The translations under genes and the position numbers were made by a program. Source: Christensenella timonensis (GTDB lineage Bacteria; Bacillota; Clostridia; Christensenellales; Christensenellaceae). From it: a stretch of DNA of 64,000 bases. The DNA lies in contig NZ_FLKP01000002.1 in assembly GCF_900087015.1 (NCBI RefSeq), positions 2,232,001-2,296,000 on the forward strand, given 5' to 3'. The notes under the pieces were generated by a model that searched no databases, was not told the DNA's origin, and saw only the letters and a program-made list of their open reading frames with translations. Positions 1 through 12,200 of the stretch are shown in pieces; within the stretch, counting starts at the first letter, position 1, and every line of letters begins with the position of its first letter.

Positions 1-156
1 TTCGGCTGTCGTCATTTTGTTTTCCATATTATCGGCTCCAATATCCACATCTTCTTTTAATCTCTCATTTTTATATAGATAATGAGAACAAGAGCAGAAA
101 ACAACAAAACAGATAACCGAAATAGTAATGAAGATAATTTTTTTTAGATATTTCAT
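1..156 (-). CDS. Partial N-terminus of a small exported or lipoprotein-like protein (possible immunity protein of the orphan Rhs tip)
   Basis: Only the first 52 codons are present; the frame is open to the left edge of the window. The start is an ATG preceded by an AGGAG ribosome site about eight bases upstream. The N-terminus is a basic MKYLKK followed by a hydrophobic stretch ending in FCSCS, so it is either a lipoprotein signal or a membrane anchor; the box is not canonical. It lies 42 bases downstream of the orphan Rhs C-terminal cassette. By the usual gene order of polymorphic toxin loci it could be the immunity protein of that C-terminus. That role is inference from position only. Confidence 0.5.
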   Translation of the reverse strand, partial: MKYLKKIIFITISVICFVVFCSCSHYLYKNERLKEDVDIGADNMENKMTTAE

Positions 157-197
157 GCCATTTTTCTCCTACTTTTCAAAGAAATTTTTCACTTTTG

Positions 198-2585
198 CTA
201 ATTTAATCCGTAAGGGTCGTAAGTATATGTCAAATCGTATTTTCCTGTATTTGAATTATATACCACGTTACCAAATTCCAAATTTCCTTGCGCAACCCCA
301 TCTGTGACACCATTTTTGAGTGCATTAAGAAAATCAAAGTCATCATGTGATATTGTAGTCACCGAATATGTTTCTCTGTACTGAACATGTCCATCGATCG
401 TATAACCATATTGCCACTCAACAGGGACATTGCTATTTGCTTTTCTACTATCGACATTGATAATAGAATTACCATTTTTATCAAATAATGTCAAATTCAT
501 ATCCATTTTGTCTTCCGGTTCAGCTCGTCCATATCCCCAAGTAGGCGTTCCTTCTCCATTTCTATATATTCCTGCTTCAATGCCTGTAACTACGCTGGTT
601 CCTGAAATAACGCTCGGCAGATTTGCCATATAATTACCTTGCCAATGCTGAAATAAGTATTCTTGACCATTGTATTCAAACCTTGATTTACTAGTATTAA
701 TATCCACTACTGCTTTTCCCAATACTTCATATACATCACCATATCCTAAGGCCGTATTAATCTTCCCCGGTTGCGAATACCCCTTATTGGATGAAGAATC
801 AAATATTGTGCCATTAAAGATATTAATATTGGGTTTGTCGCTTCCGCTGTAATCAATTTCTTTTCCATTAGGGCCAGAGACAACATCCGCTTTGTTTGCT
901 GCAACGTCAGCCCGTGCCTTTTCAAGCTCCTGATTTTTCTTTTCTCTTTCTAAATCGTCCATGCAAGCCTTTATTGCCTGCGCCTGTTCAGGGCTTGTTA
1001 TCTCAACAAAGGCGCCGTTATACATAATGCCAACCTTGTCCCCGTCATAGGCCACATCATATCCGGGGAAGGCATTCTTTACAACATTTGTCTTTCGCTG
1101 TTTTTCTTCCGCCTTTTTCTGTTGTATATAGGCATTGTAAGACGAGCGCGCCTTACTTGCAGCATATCCAACACTTTTGCCTTTGGATATATTGCGAGCA
1201 AAGGTACTGATCGCCTTATCCTTTGCCGCACCGGAATTTCGCAGCGTTGTTCTTGCAGATTTTCCGGCATCCGCTATCTGGTTGCCCAAAGCCCTGCTGC
1301 TGTTTTTAATATAATCCCCTGCATCCTTGTTAAATACGCCAACGGCGCTTCCCGCTACATAGCCCGCTCCCTCAACGATCTTTCCGCCAAGCCATGCCGC
1401 TCCTTCCGCGATTGCCCCGAAGAAATCCCCAATCTGCTCAAAGAACATCCCGCTTGGATCGCTGAAATTGACGGGGTTGTTCGCCGCATACGCATACCGG
1501 TTCATTGCTGCACTTCCTGCGCCCTGCATCTGGATGACGTCCTTCTGCGAGAACCGCATCATCTCCGGCTCGTAATACCGCATTTGCAGGTACTGCGCGC
1601 CCGTCTCCGCGCTGTAGTATTCACCGTTATATCCAAAGCCCGTGGCCTTGCCTGTCATCTGTTCCCCAAACGGCGTATAACGGCGGCTTTCCACCTGCGT
1701 ATCCTGCGTGAACGGCAGCAGGTAGTTGTACCACGCATTGTTGTAGCTGACTTCCTGCGCCACGCTTCCGCGCCCATCGTACACGTACTGCGTCTTGCGT
1801 TCCGCAAGCCCCTCCTGTGCATACATCGAAAGGCGTTCCAGCCCGTATTCATACGAGACCGTCCTGCCGCCCGTGCGCTCCATCAGCACAAGCGCGTTCC
1901 CGGCGTTGATGTCGTTCACATATTCTGTTGTGATCCACTCGTCCGGGTTTTCAGCCTCACTCGTTTCCGTCTCCAGCTTTTCGCCCAGTTCCGCAAGCTC
2001 CTCCAGGGTCTTGCGCGCACTGGTTCCCCTGCTTTTCTTTTCAATCCGGTTCCCCGCTGCGTCGTACGTATACTTTTCTTCATATCCGTCGTAACCAAGG
2101 TAATCCGTCAGCTTCCCTGCCGCGTCGTAGGCATATGTGCTCGTTTTCCCATTCAGCGTTTTGGCGGTCAGGTTGCCGTTCGCGTCATAAGTATAGTTTA
2201 CCGCGCCATTCGCGGATGTCAACTTTGTCAGTTGGTTCGCCGCATTGTATGCCATCTCGCTCTTCACGCCATTTGCGACCTTCTGTGTCATGTTCCCCGC
2301 CGCGTCGTACGTATACTTTTCGCTGTAGTCATTTTCTTTGAAGGAAGTGAGCTGTCCGAGCGGATCGTAGTCATAGTCCCGCGTATAAACAGTTTCGCCT
2401 TCTGTTCGCGTTTCTCCCGTTATATATCCGTTTTTGTCATATTCGTATGCAAAAGAAATATTCGTTTCGCCGCTCGTCCTTTGGGATACGACGCGGTTCA
2501 GCGCGTCATAGCCATATTCGGTTTGGATACCGCATATACTCAAACTATTTGTGATTTTTAGACTTCTTGCTTCGTAAATAGTCAA
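198..2585 (-). CDS. Orphan Rhs core plus alternative C-terminal toxin tip (silent cassette)
   Basis: The longest frame is 795 aa. Its first 18 or so residues are not Rhs sequence: they come from reading the 3' end of the upstream membrane gene in another frame. Rhs homology starts at GIQTEYGYDALN (about position 2533). It covers the last YD repeats, the Rhs core (MNRYAYAANNPVNFSDPSG) and a helical linker, then changes to a unique tip after ELEKARADV. The part up to the linker is nearly identical to the large Rhs gene at 3240. The tip has a motif around LFQHWQGNYM and GIEAGIYRNG that resembles DUF4474 from memory; this needs a profile search. There is no signal peptide and no convincing start or ribosome site, so it is probably an unexpressed orphan tip. 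Confidence 0.7.
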   Translation of the reverse strand: MTIYEARSLKITNSLSICGIQTEYGYDALNRVVSQRTSGETNISFAYEYDKNGYITGETRTEGETVYTRDYDYDPLGQLTSFKENDYSEKYTYDAAGNMTQKVANGVKSEMAYNAANQLTKLTSANGAVNYTYDANGNLTAKTLNGKTSTYAYDAAGKLTDYLGYDGYEEKYTYDAAGNRIEKKSRGTSARKTLEELAELGEKLETETSEAENPDEWITTEYVNDINAGNALVLMERTGGRTVSYEYGLERLSMYAQEGLAERKTQYVYDGRGSVAQEVSYNNAWYNYLLPFTQDTQVESRRYTPFGEQMTGKATGFGYNGEYYSAETGAQYLQMRYYEPEMMRFSQKDVIQMQGAGSAAMNRYAYAANNPVNFSDPSGMFFEQIGDFFGAIAEGAAWLGGKIVEGAGYVAGSAVGVFNKDAGDYIKNSSRALGNQIADAGKSARTTLRNSGAAKDKAISTFARNISKGKSVGYAASKARSSYNAYIQQKKAEEKQRKTNVVKNAFPGYDVAYDGDKVGIMYNGAFVEITSPEQAQAIKACMDDLEREKKNQELEKARADVAANKADVVSGPNGKEIDYSGSDKPNINIFNGTIFDSSSNKGYSQPGKINTALGYGDVYEVLGKAVVDINTSKSRFEYNGQEYLFQHWQGNYMANLPSVISGTSVVTGIEAGIYRNGEGTPTWGYGRAEPEDKMDMNLTLFDKNGNSIINVDSRKANSNVPVEWQYGYTIDGHVQYRETYSVTTISHDDFDFLNALKNGVTDGVAQGNLEFGNVVYNSNTGKYDLTYTYDPYGLN
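900..2533 (-). repeat. Direct repeat of Rhs core, copy 2 (orphan)
   Basis: This is the downstream copy of a roughly 1.6-kb direct repeat. Each base corresponds to the base 3,018 positions higher in the large Rhs gene. The match stops sharply at GGATACCGC near 2533, where the orphan copy runs into the 3' end of the membrane gene. At the other end it fades after the conserved linker near 900, where the tips diverge. Because 3,018 is a multiple of three, recombination between the copies would keep the reading frame. Confidence 0.9.
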
Positions 2586-3222
2586 CTAATTTAAATATAA
2601 TTACAATGATTAGCAAACATATTGCTATCATGCGAAAAAGCATAAATAGAACTTCTTCGATCGGAGTTTTAAAAAACAATGTATTTTTTTCTACATCCTG
2701 TTTATATATCGAACTAAAAAAATTGTTTTGTGGATTTGCATAATAAGAAATTCCATTTTTCTCCACCCTGAAATTTGAAGGGATTACACTGTGTAAAAGC
2801 GATGTAAATTCACCCGTTTCAATTATCTTTTCATCAACTAAAAAACCTAATTTATTAAATTTAGCTATTTCTTTTGAGCGAACAATATAAACCTCGATTG
2901 AATCATCATCAAGTATTCTTACATATTTTGCTCCATAAACATTATGATCCAACTTTTCATTAAGGTCCAAAGAGTACAAATATTTACTATTTTTGTCAAA
3001 AATCTGTATAATTGGTGACGATTGAGAAGCAAAGTAAATATTTTCACGTGAATCAACATCAAAATTATTCGATAAAGCTATTGGTCTCCTAAAATCAACG
3101 AATCCTGTTTGCTCAATTTTCTTACCGTCAGAAATTATGTTGCTCCATAAAAACAGAGATAAAATAGTTGATATTATCAATAAGCATATTAGTATAGCAA
3201 ATATTATCTTTTTGTTCTTCAT
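2545..3222 (-). CDS. Two-TM membrane protein, putative immunity protein for the Rhs C-terminus
   Basis: This 225-aa protein has a transmembrane segment at residues 7-26 and a second near 193-213 (FRMIAICLLIIVIIFKL), with a basic tail. The intervening extracytoplasmic domain is beta-rich, with phrases such as IYFASQSSPIIQIFDKNSKYLYSLD that recall propeller blades. The gene lies 17 bases downstream of the stop of the large Rhs gene and before the orphan core copy, exactly where immunity genes sit in Rhs and WapA loci. Codon use is AT-richer than the Rhs shell, as is common for variable tip-immunity pairs. I recognise no named family, and the immunity role rests on position. Confidence 0.6.
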   Translation of the reverse strand: MKNKKIIFAILICLLIISTILSLFLWSNIISDGKKIEQTGFVDFRRPIALSNNFDVDSRENIYFASQSSPIIQIFDKNSKYLYSLDLNEKLDHNVYGAKYVRILDDDSIEVYIVRSKEIAKFNKLGFLVDEKIIETGEFTSLLHSVIPSNFRVEKNGISYYANPQNNFFSSIYKQDVEKNTLFFKTPIEEVLFMLFRMIAICLLIIVIIFKLVDYLRSKKSKNHK

Positions 3223-3239
3223 TACTTACACCTCATAAA

Positions 3240-6200
3240 CTATTTCACAGCAAAAAATTCAATCATATCAAGGGTATTCTTTACTCCTGGTATATCAGTA
3301 ATATTAAATTTTGTTAATGTTTCAGTATTCGATATAAAAGCATGGCCTTCAGCTCCTCCACCAAGTCCAAACATTCCTTCGCCGCCTTCATAGATTTTAT
3401 TATCTGGATCATTGGGATCATATCCATATATATATTCTCCGCCACCAGCTAAGCCTGCTCCACCACTGACACCAGCTTGAATCCCCGGACCTTCAAGAGC
3501 TTCATAACCATCGGCATTCGTACCACCAGCAAATATAAAAGCGGAACCGCTTGGAGTGGCTGCTATACCTAAACCACCTCCAACCGTTGTCTGTATGGCA
3601 ACATTACCATAACCATCAAAAGTTAGTTGAATTGTTGCCTGACCACCTAGGCCACCAAAGGAACCGGAAACTCCTGCTCCAATATGGAATGTTCCTGCGC
3701 TGCCATTTTTCGAGATATATGCCTGAGCAACATCTGATAAAGAGTATGTTCCATCTGCATTTTGCGTTGCCCCATATTGCTTTCCAAGAGCGTCAAGTTT
3801 TTCGCGTGTCAAATCTTTGCTGTCTTTAGTATCTCCAAAAGTATAGCTCGGTGTAACTCCAACGCCATTCCCTGTACCTAATAGTAGTACGCCATCTGAC
3901 ACTAATGCCTTATTTCCAGACACACTTGCTCTTGCTTTTTCCAGCTCCTTATTTGCTTGTGCTTTTTCAAGATCATCCATGCAGGCCTTAATTGCCTGTG
4001 CCTGCGCCGGACTCGTTATCTCTATAAATTGTCCATTGTAGCGGATTCCCACTCGATCCCCATCATATTCTACCCCATATCCGGGGAAGATATCCCTTAC
4101 AACGCTTGTCTTACGCTGTTTTTCTTCGGCCTTTTTCTGCTGTACATACGCATTATAAGACGAACGCGCCTGGCTTGCAGAATACCCAACGCTTTTGCCT
4201 TTAGATATATTTTTCGCAAATGTACTGATCGCCTTATCCTTTGCCGCACCGGAATTTCGCAGCGTTGCTCTTGCAGATTTTCCCGCATCCGCTATCTGGT
4301 TGCCCAAAGCCCTGCTGCCGTTTTTGATATAATCCCCTGCGTCCTTGTTGAATACGCCAACAACGCTTCCCGCTACATAGCCCGCTCCCTCAACGATCTT
4401 TCCGCCAAGCCATGCCGCTCCCTCAGCAATCGCGCCAAAAAAATCACCAATTTGTTCAAAGAACATTCCACTTGGATCGCTGAAATTGACAGGATTATTC
4501 GCCGCATAAGTGTATCGGTTCATTGCCGCCGAGCCTGCGCCCTGCATCTGGATGATATCTTTTTGACTGAACCGCATCATGTCCGGCTCGTAATACCTCA
4601 TCCGCAGGTATTGCAGCCCTGTCTCCGCGCTGTAGTATTCGCCGTTATAGCCAAAGCCCGTGGCCTTGCCTGTCATCTGTTCCCCAAACGGCGTATAGCG
4701 GTGGCTTTCCACCTGCGTATCCTGCGTGAACGGCAGCAGGTAGTTATACCACGCATTGTTGTACGATATTTCCTGCGCCACGCTTCCGCGCCCATCATAT
4801 ACATAGTCTGTCTTGCGTTCCGCAAGCCCGTCCTGTGCGTACATCGAAAGGCGTTCCAGCCCGTATTCATACGAGACCGTCCTGCCGCCCGTGCGCTCCA
4901 TCAGTACCTGCGCATTCTCTGTGTTGATGTCGTTCACATATTCTGTTGTGATCCACTCGTCCGGGTTTTCAGCCTCACTCGTTTCCGTCTCCAGCTTTTC
5001 GCCCAGTTCCGCAAGCTCCTCCAGAGTCTTGCGCGCGCTGGTTCCCTTGCTTTTCTTTTCGATCCGGTTCCCCGCTGCGTCGTACGTATACTTTTCTTCA
5101 TATCCGTCGTAACCAAGGTAATCCGTCAGCTTCCCTGCCGCGTCGTAGGCATATGTGCTCGTTTTCCCATTCAGCGTTTTGGCGGTCAGGTTGCCGTTCG
5201 CGTCATAAGTATAGTTTACCGCGCCATTCGCGGATGTCAACTTTGTCAGTTGGTTCGCCGCATTGTATGCCATCTCGCTCTTCACGCCGTTTGCGACCTT
5301 CTGTGTCATGTTCCCCGCCGCGTCGTACGTATACTTTTCGCTGTAGTCATTTTCTTTGAAGGAAGTGAGCTGTCCGAGCGGATCGTAGCCATAGTCCCGC
5401 GTATAAACAGTTTCGCCTTCTGTGCGCGTTTCTCCCGTTATATATCCGTTTTTGTCATATTCGTATGCAAAAGAAATATTCGTTTCGCCGCTCGCCCTTT
5501 GAGATACGACGCGGTTCATCGCGTCATAGCCATATTCGGTTTGGATACCGCCTGCCTTTGTTTTGATCCGGTTTCCGTTTGCGTCGTATTCATAGGTGGT
5601 TTTCCCGCCGTCAAGCCCCCGCACCTCGACCAGCCGGTCCATATCGTCGTACCGGTAGGACACCTTGCGTCCGTCCGGGTAGGTGATTTCTGTCTTGCGC
5701 CCGTAATCGTCATACGAATATCCGACCACATCACCCGATGCGCCCGTAACAGAGATCAGTTGGGATTTATCGTCGTACTGGTATTTGCTCGTCCCCTCCG
5801 GCCCTGTCATTTCGGTCACCAAACCAAGCTCGTTATAGGTGTGCCTCACCTGTTTTTCGCCGTTATAATCCTCGCCCGTCATCTGTCCAAGATCGTCGTA
5901 GGTATACGTCGTGACCGTTCCGTCCGGGTTCGTTATTTTTGTAAGCCACCCCTCCGGCGTATACTCATATTTCTTCACGTTCCCCAGCGCGTCCGTTTCG
6001 CTCAAGAGGTTGCCCTGCGAATCGTATTCGTACCCCGTCGCATGGCTGAGTGCATCCGTTACCTTTGTGAGGCTCCCGAGCGCGTCGTACTCATACGAAA
6101 CAGTATTTCCGAGCGCGTCTGTTGTTTTCGTCACGTTTCCGGCGGCGTCGTATTCAAAGGTCGTTTTTGCGTTTTCCGCATCAGTCTTCTGGATGACGTT

Positions 6201-9200
6201 CCCGCCAAGGTCATATTTGTTTTCATACGAAGAACCGTCCGCATAGGCAATCTTTTCCGCCCAGTCCATCGCATCGTAAGAAACCTGCGTGACATTGCCA
6301 AGCGCGTCTGTCTGCGATACCATATTTCCCGCCGCGTCATAGGCATACGATATTTTTGAACCGTCGGGGTTCACCCTTGCCGTCATATTGCCCATTGCGT
6401 CGTACTCATATGTTGCAATGCGGTTTCCGTTTTGTTCCGTCAGGATATTTCCTACTGCGTCATAGGTATATTGCGTGGGCATCCCCTGCCGCGGCAAAAG
6501 AGTTGAGACGCGACCAAGCTCGTCGTACTTATACCGATCCGAAGTCCCGTCGGGATAAATGATATGCGTCAGGCGGTTTGCCTTATCGTATTTCAGTTCC
6601 AGTTCATGCTCCTGCGCATCCGTTACCTGTCTCACATTGCCGTTTCCGTCATAGGCATATTCCGTCGTTTTGCCGTTCACCGTCTGCGCGGTCACGCGGT
6701 TCATGGAATCATACGTATATTCTGTGATCAATCCCTGTTCATTGGAGCTCTTTAAAAGCCTGCCCGTTTCGTCATATTCATTTTCAATCGATATGCCATT
6801 CGGCCCCGTGGTTTTGACCGTATTGCCGAGCGAATCGTACTCCATTGTAACAGAGTTCCCGCGCGCGTCCGTAACCTTGGTGGCCTGACCGTTCGCATTA
6901 TACTCGTACTGCGTCGAATTACCAAGCGCATCCGTCTGCTTTGTGACACGCCCCGCCCCGTCGTATTCCGTGTGCGTTTTCCCGCCGTTTTTAAGTACAG
7001 CGCCCATCTGCTGACCGTTTTCGTTATATTCAAAGCGCATGGAATTTTTGCGGACATCTGTCGTCTTTATGAGGTTTGCCGCCTGATCGTATTCGTATTC
7101 TTCCGTGTTGCCAAGCGGGTCGATGGTTTTTGCAAGCTGCCCTGCCTGATCGTATTCGTAGCGGAACACGCCGCCGTTCTGGTTGGTGACAGAGATGATC
7201 TTCCCTGCCGCGTCGTATTTGGTCGATTTGCTGTTTCCAAGCGCGTCCGTTTCTTTTGTTACATTGCCGTTTGCGTCGTATGCAAAGGTCGTTTTCGCGC
7301 CCGTTGCGTCTATCGTCGCGGCAATGCTGCTGTCCGGGTTATATTCGATTGTGGAAACGCCGCCGTTTGCATCCGTTGTCTTCACGGGACGGTTCAAGCT
7401 GTCGTATTCCGTTGTAACCGTTGTGCCGTCCGGGTTTATTTGCTTTACCTGATTGCCGTTTGCGTCATACTGAAATTGCGTCTCATTCCCGTCCGCGTCC
7501 ACCGTTTTTGCCAGCTTACCGGTCAATTCATCGTATACATAAACCGTCCTTGCGCCCGCAGCGTTTATCTGCGCGGTCATGCGGTTCATAGAATCATATT
7601 CAAATGTTGTCCGGTTCCCTGCCGCATCCGTCTGGGATATGGCGTTGCCGTTCGCGTCGTACTCATATGTGGCTGTTTCTCCAAGCGCATTGCTTACCTT
7701 CTTCACATTCCCGTTGAAGTCGTACTCTGCTTGCTGCACGCTCCCATCCGGCAGGATCGTCCTGACCAGTTGGTTCATGCCGTCGTATTCCATCCGCGTC
7801 GTTTCGCCCATCGGATTGACGGCGGCAATCTGGTTCCCCGCGCCGTCGTATTCGTAGGCCATAAACGTCCCGTCCGCAAAAACGATCTTCGTATTGTTCC
7901 CCGCCGCGTCGTATTCATATTTCGTTACCATACCGGATGCGTCGATTTTCGACGTCAGGTGCCCGGCAGGATCGTATGCAAGTTTTGTCACGCCGCCCTT
8001 TGCGTCAATGGTCTCTACAAGGTTTGCGCCCTCGTATTTATATTCTGTTTTATTTCCAACTGCGTCAATTTCGAGTATCTTCTGGCCATAGGCGTTATAC
8101 TGGAATTGCACGACGCTCCCATCAGGATTTATTTGCTTTGACTGATTGCCGTTGGGGTCGTATTCATATTTTGTGACATTTCCCGCCTTATCCGTAAATT
8201 CTACCGGCAGGTTGTCCTCGTTATATACAAACGATACAAAGCTGCCATCCGGTGAGATTTCTTTTGTTTTGTTGCCGTTGCCATCATATTCGTAGGCAAT
8301 CAATGTTCCATCGGCTTGTGTAATACCCGATACATTCCCATCTTCGTCATATGAAGTCAGGGTTTCGTTTCCATTCGCATCCACCTGCTTTATAACGCGT
8401 TTTTGATCGTCAAACCAAACCTCTGTCTTTTGCCCCTGCGCATCTGTCGTTATTGTATGATCAGGGGAATATTCCAGATGATACTCTCCGGCCTGCGCGT
8501 CTGTCTGGAATACCACACGGTCTTTTTCATCGTATTCATTAAATACCTGCTGTACGCCGTTGCCGTCGTACCACTCCGTCATCCGGTGCTGACCGTCGTA
8601 AACGTACCGCTTCGTATTCCCGTCCGCATCCGTGAAACTCACAAGGTCGGTTCCGCTGTATTCGTACTGCATAACCGCGCCGCCGGGCAGCGTGATTTCC
8701 GTAATATGGCCGCCCGTGTCCATCGTAACGCCAAGCCGCGCGCCTGATGGAGCAATTACAGCGGTCATAAGCCCCTTGCCATCGCGCTCAATTTTGGTGA
8801 CGTTCGTTTCGTCGGTCACAATGGATTTCAAAAGCCCGGTTGTTGTGAAAACCATTGTCTTGCCCTGCGGTTCCTCTATTCTGATCTCGTGATTGATATT
8901 GTCAACTTCAAAACTAAGAAAATCATCATCGTTTCCTGTATATGTCCCGTCGCCGTTCGGCGTGAAGTATACCGTCGCGCCGTTTGCTTTTACATATCCG
9001 TAAGATCCATCCTGGAAAAGGATCAAATGCTGCGCGAAATCCGTGTCCCAGCCTCCGCCAAACGGGCCGTCCGTCATTTCAGACTGCGCGTTATATGTCC
9101 GCACAATATTCAGGTTCGCGCTTCCAAGGTCGGCATATACAAAATCTGCCTGTTCCATAAAGAAATTGCCGTTATTGAAGTTGATCGGTTCAAAACCAAT

Positions 9201-12200
9201 CGCGCAGTATTTATTCTTACCGAGCAGCTTTTCGTTGAGGAGCCGTTCTCCTTTGGGCGGGGACGGTTCGGTAGAGAACGTATAGTTTCCGCCGTACAGG
9301 TCGTTCAGGTATTGGGATTGCTCATATTCGTTCGCCGTAAATTCAACCACGTCAAGTTTTTCCGGCGGTGGGATCCGTACCGTTTCGGCTGCTGTTTTAA
9401 GACTCTCGTGCGGATAAAGTGTGACCGTATTCCCATCCACCTCGCCATAAATATGCTTTACAGATACTTCGTAAGCCGCGCCTTCTGCATACTCCGGGTC
9501 CAGGCAGCTTGTTCCGTTCTCCTCAGGTATTTCGGCAACCAACTTGCCATTTTTGTATACGCTGAAGAATACCGCACACTGGACGGTTTCCGTTTTGGGA
9601 TTCGTGTTTTCCCACGTCAGGATATAATTCCGCTGCGCCGGGTCTTCGTAATATTTTCCATAGTCTGCCGCAACGACGTTTACAGGCGGCTGCACCAGCC
9701 TGACCTCGACATTTTTCTCCGTGCCGGTGAATCCTTCCAGATGCCACGAAACAAGCCTTGCTCCATCCGGCACCTTTGCCCTCAAATATATTTCTTTTGC
9801 AGCCTTTGGGAGCGCAACATTATCATTCAGGTCGATGGAAGCCCACGACTTATTATCCAAAGAATATTCGTAGACGATACTGCCTGCATCCGTTTCATCA
9901 GCAAGCGCGTCAAGGCGGATCACATTTACGGGACTGGGCGCTATGATCTTACCGCTTGTAACTGTCCCCTGCGGAACCGGCATTGCCTTTGCATCGCCCG
10001 CGTCCGGTGCGCCGATTGGTTCGTACTCAACCGGAAGGTTTTCACGCAGTAAAAGCTGCGTATTTGCCGTTCCGCTTACGCATACAAACCCGTCCTTTGT
10101 CTCAGCAAATGCGGACAGTCCATGCTTGCTTCTTTCCTGCACCTTATATGCTTCATAGGTAAAGCTGTCCGCGTGAAGGCTCCCATCCTCATAAAGCCAC
10201 TGATTAACACAATCCGTTCTTGAAAGGTCGGTAGATATCTCTTTAACCGGCAGCGTTACCGTTTCCGGTTCTGTAATATGAAAAGGCTTTGCTTCGCGCA
10301 GCAAATTAGAGAATACCCTTACAGGACTCATCTCTATCACACCTTCAAGCTGCCATGCGCGCAATACTGGCGACTGTGAGCCGTTACCGTGCAATACGGC
10401 TTTTACTGCCACTGATTTTGTCGGTATTTTAAGCGCGATATCGGTTTGTGTTGTGATCGGCTCCCATGTATGCCCGCCGTCAATAGAATACGAATATTCG
10501 ATTGACGTTCCGTCCGGCGTTTCTTCCGTCGCCTTCAGGCGCAGCGCCATAATTTCTTTTGCAGTACCGGAAAGGACAGATACGATCTCGCCATCCTGCG
10601 ACGGATCGGTGAGTTTTGCTTCGGACGGCGCATAGTCTATATTCGTTTTATCTGCGGTAAAATCTTCGTTATCAAAAGCATCGGCAAAGAGCATTGCCGC
10701 TCCAAGCCCTCCGCTGTAATGCAGCTGTCCGTTGGTATCTTCGGAAATGACCGTTAAGGTGTGCGACGATCCTTCCGGGTAAGTGATCGCATCAAAATCA
10801 AACGACGTCTCATCATCCTTTTCTTCGACAAACACACCGTCAATATAGTAAAGCGCCGTTTTCTGGCTCGCTCCCTGACTTTGTTCGTCTGATCCATCTG
10901 GCGTTTCCCCGCTGTCTATCGAATCGCCTGTTTTCGGAAGGTAGTCCGCGGTATATTCCACGCTGGTTCGCGGCACGGTTATTTTATCTCCCTTTTCAGG
11001 GGCAGTGATGGTTACGTCGGAAAAGAGCGGCTTCGCGCTTTTATCTACTTCAAGGACAATCCCTTCGATCAGGCTTTCGTTTCCTGCCTGATCCCTGGCA
11101 AATAATGTTAGCTCAATCTTCTCATGATCCTCGAACGCACCCGTATTGAGCACACCAATGATCTGCTGATTCTGCTCCTCCGTACTGCGTGCAAGCTCCA
11201 CGCTCTTGCCGCTGTCTCCCGTCGCGCTCAGCGTCCATTCGTCGAGGGACAGGTCGGAAACACTCCCCCATATTTCGACCATTCCATTTGCAATATCCCC
11301 GTCGACGGGTGCAAGAATTTCAATTTCTGGATTTGTCAGGTCGCGGTAAACCGTATTCGTGTAGGTGCGCTGATTTTCAAGTTGATCCGTCACCTTAAAT
11401 GCGATTTCGTGTTCACCATCCGGCAAACCCGTAAGGTATGCCGTTATGTTGCCCGTTTCACCAAGAGTTGGCGGTGGATCACCGTCTGGATCGGCAAATA
11501 ATGACAACAACCCTTGTGGATTCGTCATATCTATGAAGGGAATCGGTTGTTGCACGAATTGAAAGGGATCTGCTAAAAGTGAAAATCCATTTTGGTCATC
11601 TTCCCCACTCGAAACGTCTCCATGTTCGCCTTCTCCCGGCTCATTGGGATCCGATTCTGGTGGAACATAAGGTGTGAGGACATCATACCAATCCCCACCC
11701 GCAACGGAATATTCCGCACGGGCAAGGCCACTGTGTGGATCGCTCAATCCAGTCCATGCAACATCGATTGTATCTGATATTGTCCAGCTATCCGGGTCAA
11801 CGGTAATGCTTTCCACGGTAGGAGCCGTGGTATCCTTATACAGCTTTACCGTTCCGGCTGCCCCGACGTTTCCGACCACATCCGTAGCGTGGATGCTGAC
11901 CGTGTGCTCTCCATCTGTAAGGGACGTAATATCTACCGGCAGGCCATTGAATGCTTTATCTGTCTTTCCTGCAGACACCCAGCTTCCGTTATCCAAGCGG
12001 TATTCCACCGACTTGAGGTTGTTTAAATCGGTGATGCCACTCCATGAAAGGCCAATCGTATTGTTGTTGGTCCATGAGGCAGGGGTAACAGACAGCACGG
12101 GCGCGGTTGGCCCGGTTTTATCCAGATAGAAATATGCGTAGTTATGCACACCGTAATTCCCCGCCGCATCTTTCCCCCTGATGGCAATATAATGCCTGCC

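Noticed and set aside
1122-2561. Long plus-strand open frames opposite the Rhs repeats (also 3957-6359, 6972-8141, 8889-10052)
   Set aside because: They are shadows of the minus-strand YD repeats: Arg/Val/Ile-rich translations without ribosome sites, repeated with the same 3,018-bp spacing as the real gene.
4490-9190. Periodic 60-70-bp repeats that could suggest a CRISPR or tandem-repeat array
   Set aside because: The period is the YD-repeat codon pattern (TACGACGC-type on the sense strand) in a continuous coding frame; repeats are not identical and there are no spacers.
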